A stretch of DNA of 64,000 nucleotides from Deltaproteobacteria bacterium (GTDB lineage: Bacteria > Acidobacteriota > Thermoanaerobaculia > Multivoradales > JAHZIX01). Every line of letters begins with the position of its first letter. Positions within the stretch are counted from its first letter, which is position 1. Positions 43,446-49,721 of this stretch are shown here, in pieces. Position numbers and translations under genes: made by a program. The stretch lies in the NCBI GenBank assembly GCA_022601195.1, contig JAHZIX010000048.1:62001-126000 (forward strand), read 5' to 3'. The notes under the pieces were generated by a model. That model made no database searches, was not told where the DNA came from, and worked only from the letters and a program-made list of their open reading frames with translations.

Positions 43446-44324
43446 TCACTTGGAGATAGCAGACTCCAAGTAGGGAACCGGCTCTACCAACTCGAAGCCC
43501 GGGGCTTCCAAAGTCAGTTGTCGTAAATAATAGGAATGACCCGCTCCATAGAGCACTAGGATGCGATCCCCCGGCTCGGCGATGCGCCCAAGGTTCACAA
43601 AGATCCGCAAATTTCGCCCGTACCACCCTTCCACCAAGTCCGCCCCAGGGTATTCCTCTCCCTCGCCAATGGGTGCAAAGTATTCGATATAGCTTTGATG
43701 AGTCCGAAGAGCGAACTCAGGTGTATTGAAGACTGAGAAGCACTCCCGGATCGAGTTCTCTTTCAGCAGATCGCCCATTTCCTTCAAGAAAGCTTCCGCT
43801 ACCTTTCGGGAGTCATCGAGGCGCTGCCTTTGACCGTGCTCCTGAGCCCAGGCAGAAAGCGCACCGTAGGGAAAGGGACCGGGGGCATCAATGCCATAGA
43901 GCCTCGGATGCCCCAGCTTCTTGGCCAGGCGAAAACCGACCTGAACGACCTCGTTCCGATTCGGCTCCATCTCGCCTTGTAAGTAGTCCTGGTACCGGTC
44001 GAGGAATCCGCTGTGCTTGCGATCTTTGGCGCCATCGTCTCCAGACGAAGAGAAAGGCACCTCCACGGCGATTTTGGTGGGCTGAAAACGGGCCAGGCGG
44101 GTTACTAGTTCCTCGAGCTCGTTCTGGCGCTTGGGAGTCAGCACATCGTCTGCTTCCAAGTTGTGGACATCCCTCCCCGGATTGTCCATGTGATAGCTCC
44201 CCAGCACCATCACTTGTACCGCCTTCTCAGCTGCTGAGGTAGCTCCTGCACTGGCCAGGGCCACCAAGAGTGCCACCCCGATCTGTAAGGATGCCCGTTC
44301 AACGCGAGTTCTATCTGTGGTCAT
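43446..44324 (-). CDS. Exported DUF5694-like protein
   Basis: 292 residues from ATG 44324 (GGAGGTGA site). Signal peptide: LQIGVALLVALASAGATSAA. Diagnostic segments are VMVLGSYHMDNPGRDVHN, DVLTPKRQNELEELV, FQPTKIAVEV and the C-terminal VLYGAGHSYYLRQ. These match the DUF5694 family, distantly like TraB/ChaN proteins in which His, Glu and a GxGH motif may bind metal. The biochemical role of this family is not known to me. Confidence 0.8.
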   Translation of the reverse strand: MTTDRTRVERASLQIGVALLVALASAGATSAAEKAVQVMVLGSYHMDNPGRDVHNLEADDVLTPKRQNELEELVTRLARFQPTKIAVEVPFSSSGDDGAKDRKHSGFLDRYQDYLQGEMEPNRNEVVQVGFRLAKKLGHPRLYGIDAPGPFPYGALSAWAQEHGQRQRLDDSRKVAEAFLKEMGDLLKENSIRECFSVFNTPEFALRTHQSYIEYFAPIGEGEEYPGADLVEGWYGRNLRIFVNLGRIAEPGDRILVLYGAGHSYYLRQLTLEAPGFELVEPVPYLESAISK

Positions 44325-44339
44325 GCTGTCACCTCCAAG

Positions 44340-44399
44340 TGAGTTGACCAGCACTACGGCACCCTCGAGAACCGGGTTTCACAACAACGAAAGTTCTCT
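44340..44399. repeat. 55-nt dispersed repeat, copy 1
   Basis: About 75 % identical by eye to 45998-46057 in the same orientation (both contain CAGCACTACGG and CTCGA.AACCG). It lies in the upstream region of the DUF5694-like gene. Origin unknown. Confidence 0.5.
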
Positions 44400-44490
44400 T
44401 CCCGCGGGACCTTCCACGACAGTGTATTGGGCGGCCGCTATTGGAAGACGACCGCCCACAGTGCCTCTTCAGCACGAAGGTCGAACGTCA

Positions 44491-45372
44491 TCAACACCTA
44501 ACAAGGAGCAGATAGCGCCTCGTAACGGTGATGCACACCCTGAAGATCTGAACGATCTTCACGCGGATGCAGATGGAGATGAAGAGCAATAGGATGTCGA
44601 TGGAGATCCTTAGACCCGGGAAGAAGCGGAAGCGCACGACCAAGATGAACAGGAAAAAGCGCAAGTAGAGCTGGAAGACTTGTATCTGGATGATCGTGAG
44701 GCAGACCGTATAGCGCTTGAAAACCTCGATAATCTTGAAGATCTGCCCCCAGGGAAAGACGAAAATCACCCCCACGATGCGAGCCTTGAGGCTGACCAGG
44801 AAATCAACCATCACCAGGATTGTCTGGGTGAAACTCGTGACCTCACCGAAGGCGAAGGGACCAGCGGCCTCGTCGATATGATCAGCGTTCCCAATAATCT
44901 GATGACGAAAGTCCGACAGGGTTGCCTGGGCGCTCTCGGCATCTCCACTAGCCGCATAGCTCCCGACTTTCGCGAGAGAGTGGGTCAACTGATCCTTGAC
45001 CTCCGGATCGAGAAACTTAAGGCTACCGATAATGCCACTGAGACCCTCAGTAAAATCTGAAGCGGTGATCTTGATGTCCTCGCCTTCAGTGAACTTCGGG
45101 ACGTCCGGTGGGTCTCCATCCTCGAAGCGATCCAAGTCGTACTTCAAATCCAGTTCTTCGTCACCGTCGCCATTTGCACTCCGCAACTCGCCAAACAGAG
45201 AGCCGGGGGAGAACAGCTTGGAAGCTCCACCAGCTGCCAAAGCAGCGGCGCCGGTGCGAAGCAGATTACGCCGGGATGTGGCCTTGGGTTTCCTAGGCAA
45301 ATCCGAGCTCGGCGTCTCATTCTCGGCTAGAGAATCCAGTGTTTCGGCAGGATCCCGGTCCTTTTCCTTCAT
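44491..45372 (-). CDS. Tat-exported protein with long hydrophobic basic C-terminus
   Basis: 293 residues; perfect AAGGAGGT 8 nt before ATG 45372. A twin-arginine signal is clear (TSRRNLLRTGAAALAAGGASK). Residues about 70-190 are acidic and helical. The last 100 residues are extraordinary: alternating bulky hydrophobic and Arg/Lys residues (FFLFILVVRFRFFPGLRI, RVKIVQIFRVCITVTRRY), almost no acidic residues, 4 Cys. Codons in this part keep C-ending third positions (ATC, TTC, CTC, CGC), so it is read as genuine coding sequence. No family recognised. Possibly membrane-inserting strands or helices after export. Confidence 0.6.
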   Translation of the reverse strand: MKEKDRDPAETLDSLAENETPSSDLPRKPKATSRRNLLRTGAAALAAGGASKLFSPGSLFGELRSANGDGDEELDLKYDLDRFEDGDPPDVPKFTEGEDIKITASDFTEGLSGIIGSLKFLDPEVKDQLTHSLAKVGSYAASGDAESAQATLSDFRHQIIGNADHIDEAAGPFAFGEVTSFTQTILVMVDFLVSLKARIVGVIFVFPWGQIFKIIEVFKRYTVCLTIIQIQVFQLYLRFFLFILVVRFRFFPGLRISIDILLLFISICIRVKIVQIFRVCITVTRRYLLLVRC

Positions 45373-45459
45373 GAGAAATACCTCCTTACGGCAACGACCA
45401 TAGACCTTCTACGATCGAAAACAATATAAAACAGTAGTTAGAATATTTTCATATTCACA

Positions 45460-45488
45460 ATAATGCACTACATAACTAGCAGAGTCAA
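45460..45488 (-). promoter_or_regulatory. Sigma-70-type promoter of the Tat protein gene
   Basis: On the minus strand TTGACT (45483-45488), 17 nt, CATTAT (45460-45465). The surrounding 100 nt are clearly AT-rich compared with the rest of the window. Predicted start near 45453 gives an 80-nt leader. Confidence 0.55.
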
Positions 45489-45674
45489 CTATTGAGGACC
45501 GTTACTGGATGGGTTGTGGGAGGAAGAATCGCCAGATTTACCACTGGACTCCTAGGCTGATCAGAGTCGCCCTCCCTGCCAGTGATCTATGACGCGACTG
45601 GGCTAAGCGCGCTGTCGTGAAAAAAATGAGCGCTTCGAGAAGAGACGAACACTCCACCCAAAGAGGAGATTCAT

Positions 45675-45950
45675 TTGCGGGCACGGGCCCCGAGGTCATG
45701 TTTCTCGCTGATGTTGTTGGGCATTGCCCCCCTGGCCCAGAGCCCGGCAGTGTTCAGCGCCCAGAACGGCATCGGCCGCGATACGGAAGGAAGCGTCACC
45801 TTGGCCGTTGCCAACAATTGAAGCCTCGTCGTCCCCGCCAACCTTGGCTACTTCTTCGACGGCAGCAACGGTATCGCCGCCAACCGCAATCACCTCCAGA
45901 ACAACTACGGAAATCCTGCCACCAAGAATATGAATCCAAATCGAGCCTCT
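45675..45950 (+). pseudogene. Decayed copy of the two downstream paralogues
   Basis: Starts at TTG 45675 after AGAGGAGAT, like the live copy at 46434. It encodes PLAQSPAVFSAQNGIGRD, corresponding to AQSPAVLSAQNGIGR of the live gene, runs into a TGA after VANN, then continues in frame with LGYFFDGSNGIAANRN, which matches the middle of the paralogues (YFSDGGAAIASNRN; FFVDGGSGIAINDN). About 150 codons between these parts are missing, as is everything after, so it is a remnant with an internal deletion. Confidence 0.75.
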
Positions 45951-45997
45951 CTTCTGCGAGTGAGAGTCCAAGCTGTCAACAATCCGATACGTCCTCA

Positions 45998-46057
45998 TGA
46001 GTTGGTCAGCACTACGGAGCTCTCGACAACCGAGTTCCACGGCAAGGAGACCCAGCC
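45998..46057. repeat. 55-nt dispersed repeat, copy 2
   Basis: Matches 44340-44399 in the same orientation. Situated just after the decayed paralogue. Confidence 0.5.
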
Positions 46058-46213
46058 TTTCCCACCAGGGAGAACGCGAGATATCAGCAGTGTTCGACGG
46101 GCAGGCAGATCCCTACACCCCAGCCAGACGAGCAACCTGCTGACAACCCTTCATTCGGGCCAGTGAGTCGAAACGCGAAGAGTTCTCGCTAGACTGGATG
46201 AAGCTAGCTCGAA

Positions 46214-46380
46214 CTTCTCACCGAATTCGTCGCGAGACACCGAAGATGCCTGGAGGTCCAAGGAAGAGGGCGTTTTCTGCGACTTGAGGCAAGTGACACT
46301 CTGCCCTGAAGCAGATTCGCCTTCTGACGCCGAAGATCTAGGCAAATCCGGTGTCGCAGCAGAAGGTTGGGCTAGAGAAA
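46214..46380 (+). repeat. Structured 165-nt repeat, subfamily A
   Basis: Begins CTTCTCACC (46214-46222) and follows the 9246 copy throughout (CGAATTCGTCGCGAG, CGCCTTCTGACGCCG, CGCAGCAGAAG); the right end is worn (GGGCTAGAGAAAG). Its internal stem has GGCG against CGCC. It lies upstream of the gene starting at 46434, with a possible promoter role. Confidence 0.75.
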
Positions 46381-46433
46381 GTGACCAAGCACTTCGAGAA
46401 AATGGCGGGCTCCCCGTCAAGGAGGAGATTGAA

Positions 46434-47741
46434 TTGCGGATACGTATCCTTAGCTCTTTAGTGTCATTTTTGTTGTGGGGCATCACCCTTCACGCCCAAA
46501 GTCCAGCGGTGCTCAGTGCCCAGAACGGTATTGGACGGATAGGACCTACTCCGGCCGCAACGCTTCTCATGCCCTATTTCGAGGTCAACCTGAATATTCC
46601 CGGAACTACCGAGATGACCTTTACCAACGCCGAAGCGGCACCGGTTCTCGCCCACATCGTGTTCTGGACCAACTTGGGTTTCCCTAGTCTGGATTTCGAT
46701 ATCTTCCTAAGTGGCTTCGACACCCTGACCTTGGACATCGATGCCTTCTTTCGTACCGGCCTCATTCCCACCATGGGACCGTCGGTGAGCAACCAAGGCC
46801 CATTTTCGGAACCGAACCAAGACTTCCCGGGCTGCTCTTTTCCCCTTCCGAGTCAGCTTCCGGCTTCCCTGCTCGCCTACGTCCAGGCGGCGCATATCGG
46901 CCAGGAACTACCTCCCGGTTTTGGCGAATCAGGCTTGTGTGTTGCCAGGGAATCAGTCTCGCTTGCTCAGGGGTACATCACCTTGGACGTCGTGAACGAA
47001 TGCAGTCTCTCCTTCCCCGGCAACCCACAGTACTTCTCCGATGGCGGCGCTGCCATTGCCTCGAACCGAAATAGCCTTTGGGGCAGCTACCGGACCCCCG
47101 TTGGGGGATTCGACTTGAGATTCGAGGAACCTCTCGTGCACATAGAAGCCCGGGACTCTGTACAGAATGGATTCTGGGACCCCGGTGACTTTACTTTCTA
47201 CGGCAACCTAGAGGGCGGCTCCGCCGCTGACAATCGGGAACCCTTGGCGACCTCTTGGGGAGTTCACTATGAAATGGAAAACGGTGTCACGAGGCTGGTC
47301 TACTGGCGGGACAGCGGCGTCCGCGGCCAGGGCTTCACCTGTGGCAGCCTGCCAGCTCCCTACCCCCTCTCTATGGCTCGCATGATCGCTTTCGACGAAG
47401 AGGAGAACACCATCGAGCTTCCAGACTTCGGCAATACCCTTCGATGGAACACCGGCTTCGAGTTTGTCCCGAACATTGGGCCACTCTTCGAAGAGGGTTG
47501 GCTCTTCCTTGACTTCTCAGATCTCGACACTGGTCCTCTGGCCCCGGTGGGGCAGGCATTTGTCACGACCCAAGAGTTCGCCCCAACCGCAGCCACAAGC
47601 TTGGCCGCCCTCCCCTTCGATAGCGCCTTAGCCCCACGGCCCATCGGAACCCGTCTTGACCCAGTGTTTGCGGACGACTTCGAGAGCGGAGATACCTCTG
47701 CCTGGACTCTGACTTTTCCCCTGGGAGGCTTTCGGAAATGA
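46434..47741 (+). CDS. Exported protein of an unnamed paralogous family, tagged
   Basis: 435 residues. Start at TTG 46434, 5 nt after AAGGAGGAGA; an in-frame ATG at 46284 lies inside the structured repeat and is rejected. Signal peptide: ILSSLVSFLLWGITLHAQ. Conserved with the next gene: GIGRIGPTPAATLLMPYFEV, LAHIVFWTNLGFPSLDFDI, GPSVSNQGPFSEPNQDFPGC, CSFPLPSQLP, DNREPLATSW, YWRDSG and FDEEENTIELPDF. Four cysteines probably form disulfides. It ends with VFADDFESGDTSAWTLTFP plus 6 residues. Beta-rich, no catalytic motif seen; function unknown. ATGA overlap with the next gene. Confidence 0.75.
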   Translation: MRIRILSSLVSFLLWGITLHAQSPAVLSAQNGIGRIGPTPAATLLMPYFEVNLNIPGTTEMTFTNAEAAPVLAHIVFWTNLGFPSLDFDIFLSGFDTLTLDIDAFFRTGLIPTMGPSVSNQGPFSEPNQDFPGCSFPLPSQLPASLLAYVQAAHIGQELPPGFGESGLCVARESVSLAQGYITLDVVNECSLSFPGNPQYFSDGGAAIASNRNSLWGSYRTPVGGFDLRFEEPLVHIEARDSVQNGFWDPGDFTFYGNLEGGSAADNREPLATSWGVHYEMENGVTRLVYWRDSGVRGQGFTCGSLPAPYPLSMARMIAFDEEENTIELPDFGNTLRWNTGFEFVPNIGPLFEEGWLFLDFSDLDTGPLAPVGQAFVTTQEFAPTAATSLAALPFDSALAPRPIGTRLDPVFADDFESGDTSAWTLTFPLGGFRK

Positions 47742-49084
47742 CAACTTTGAGAACAGCCCTTCGCCAACGACGAACCCTGCCCCTGGCCTTCTATCTTCTG
47801 GCTGTGGGAGCTCTCTTTACAGACCTAGCAGTTTCCAAGGCACTGGCCCAGAGCCCTGCCCAACTCAACGCTGCTCACGGCATTGGAGCCCTGGACATAC
47901 GCCCCTCGGCCACTCTGTTACTGCCCTATTGGGAGGTGGAGCTGGATGGTGATGAGTCCCTTTTGGTTCGGGTCCGCAACACAAGCTCCGAATCGACCCT
48001 AGCTCATGTCTCCCTGTGGACCGACATGGCCAGACCTACTCTGAATTTCCATATTTATCTAACTGGTTTTGACACGGTGCTCCTGGATCTGGCCCAGCTT
48101 TTTAACCAAGGGCTGCTGCCCACCACCGGGCCCAGCGTGACCGATCCCGGCCCATACTCCCTGCCTAACCAAGAATTTCCGGGGTGCAGTTTTCCTTTGC
48201 CGTCCATCCTGCCAGAAGCTCTCCGTGGATATATTCGTGCCCTTCACACCGGGCAAGCCGCCCCAGCGGGATTCCCAAACACGGGCCTTTGCGGGGCAAG
48301 CCTGCCAGGGGACGGCCGAGCGAGAGGATTTCTGCTCATCAATGTAGTCGACGCATGCTCGTCGGGATTCCCAGATCAGCTCGGATTCTTTGTCGATGGC
48401 GGGTCGGGGATCGCTATCAATGACAACCGCTTATGGGGTGAATACCTGTGGCAAGACAGTGCTAATTCGCTGGGCCTCTCGGACCCACTGGTCGCCATCG
48501 AGGCGAGATCCTCTGTAGCAGGAGGTTTCTGGGATGCCCAAGACCACACCTTCTACGCCCGCTACTTGAACCAATCGGCCATCGACAACCGAGAACCTCT
48601 AGCGACCACCTGGGCCCTCGGCTATACCCGCGGTGATGCCGAGGGGGAAGGACCTACAGAGCTTCTCTGCTGGCGAGATTCGGGCCTCGACGACTCCTTC
48701 TTCTTTCCCTGTAGCCAGGATCCGGACCAGGATGCCGTCTCACCCTACCGGCTCGCCCAGTCGCGGCTGGTGGTCTTTGACCAGGAGGAAAACCTCGTGG
48801 AGCTTCCCGGCGAGCCCTTTTCCCCACCCAACGACCCAGACTTCTTCGCCATCTGCCCTTTCGCCACCAACCGGGTGAACCTGAGCGATGTGCCGATGCT
48901 CTTTCCCGAAGGCTGGATGTACCTCGATCTCAACACCAGCTCCGGTGCCCTTTCGGACCCCATCAAGCAGTCCCACGTCACGGTGGTCAACACCAGATCC
49001 GGCTCGACCCATGGTGCCCACGTCGCCACTCCTCTGGACAATGCCCTAGCTCCCGTGGAGGATCCCTTTCCCGAACAGAATTGA
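47738..49084 (+). CDS. Exported paralogue of the preceding gene, untagged
   Basis: 448 residues, ATG 47738 overlapping the previous stop. Signal peptide: LAFYLLAVGALFTDLAVSKALAQ shown in part (LLAVGALFTDLAVSKALA). Same family blocks as its neighbour: HGIGALDIRPSATLLLPYWE, LAHVSLWTDMARPTLNFHIY, GLLPTTGPSVTDPGPYSLPN, FPGCSFPLPS, DNREPLATTWALGY, CWRDSG, FDQEENLVELP. The main difference is the C-terminus: it stops at EDPFPEQN without the DGFESG-type tag. The pair may form a heteromer with one anchored partner; that is inference. Confidence 0.75.
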   Translation: MTTLRTALRQRRTLPLAFYLLAVGALFTDLAVSKALAQSPAQLNAAHGIGALDIRPSATLLLPYWEVELDGDESLLVRVRNTSSESTLAHVSLWTDMARPTLNFHIYLTGFDTVLLDLAQLFNQGLLPTTGPSVTDPGPYSLPNQEFPGCSFPLPSILPEALRGYIRALHTGQAAPAGFPNTGLCGASLPGDGRARGFLLINVVDACSSGFPDQLGFFVDGGSGIAINDNRLWGEYLWQDSANSLGLSDPLVAIEARSSVAGGFWDAQDHTFYARYLNQSAIDNREPLATTWALGYTRGDAEGEGPTELLCWRDSGLDDSFFFPCSQDPDQDAVSPYRLAQSRLVVFDQEENLVELPGEPFSPPNDPDFFAICPFATNRVNLSDVPMLFPEGWMYLDLNTSSGALSDPIKQSHVTVVNTRSGSTHGAHVATPLDNALAPVEDPFPEQN

Positions 49085-49168
49085 CCTGGCGCCGTCCCAT
49101 TCCTTTCGAGGTGTATCCGAGCTGTGTTCAGTCCCCGTCTCCGGCGACTAGGGAACGGCCAGAGAACT

Positions 49169-49186
49169 GGGATTTCCTCAAATCCC
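49169..49186 (+). terminator. Hairpin downstream of the paralogue operon
   Basis: GGGATTT (49169-49175), loop CCTC, AAATCCC (49180-49186), 85 nt after the stop. A T-run is missing, so termination is only a possibility. Confidence 0.3.
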
Positions 49187-49319
49187 CTAGATCCGATGAT
49201 CTGTTCCGGAGCTCCTTGTCGCTATTAAAGAGTAGGAGGGTTCAGAACGCTGGGACCGCTCCGGGCGTCCTAGATCTTCTATTGACGCAGCTTTGGGGAA
49301 TCCCAGAAAGGATGGCAGC

Positions 49320-49544
49320 ATGCTCCCTTACGCGAATCGAAGTGGCAGTTCCGGTGTAGTTGGATACCAGCTGGAGAACGACGCCATCCAGGTCGAATTC
49401 CGCGATGGCACGGTGAATCTCTACAACCGATCTCGCACTCGGCCGGACCACGTCGACTACATGAAACAACTCGCTGCCTTCGGCCACGGACTCAACCGCT
49501 ACATCAACCGATCGGTCAACGAAAACGGCGGAGCACACCCCTAA
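49320..49544 (+). CDS. Small KTSC-like domain protein
   Basis: 74 residues from ATG 49320 (AAAGGATG upstream). Body: SGSSGVVGYQLENDAIQVEF, then DGTVNLYNRSRT and HGLNRYINRSV. This follows the KTSC domain layout (a Ser-rich start, two strands ending in F.DG..Y.Y, then a helix with a G..LN..I motif), known from small cytosolic proteins and as a domain fused to lysyl-tRNA synthetase-like proteins. No signal peptide. Role unknown. Confidence 0.6.
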   Translation: MLPYANRSGSSGVVGYQLENDAIQVEFRDGTVNLYNRSRTRPDHVDYMKQLAAFGHGLNRYINRSVNENGGAHP

Positions 49545-49721
49545 CCCCAGGTCCCTTCCGACTCCCTCCTGGAACCGGCTTTTTTCGGTACAACAACTTC
49601 AATTCCACGCCCTGCGTGGGAAGCGTGCGTTAGATCGTCGAAGCGCAGGAGTAGGGCGCACAAGCCCTGCCTCCATTACTAGGGGACCTGCACTCGGAGA
49701 GATGACGTGCGATCCCCACGC

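Noticed and set aside
46284-46433. Upstream extension of the tagged paralogue
   Set aside because: The added 50 residues come from the structured repeat; the TTG at 46434 has AAGGAGGAGA and matches the start of the dead copy at 45675.
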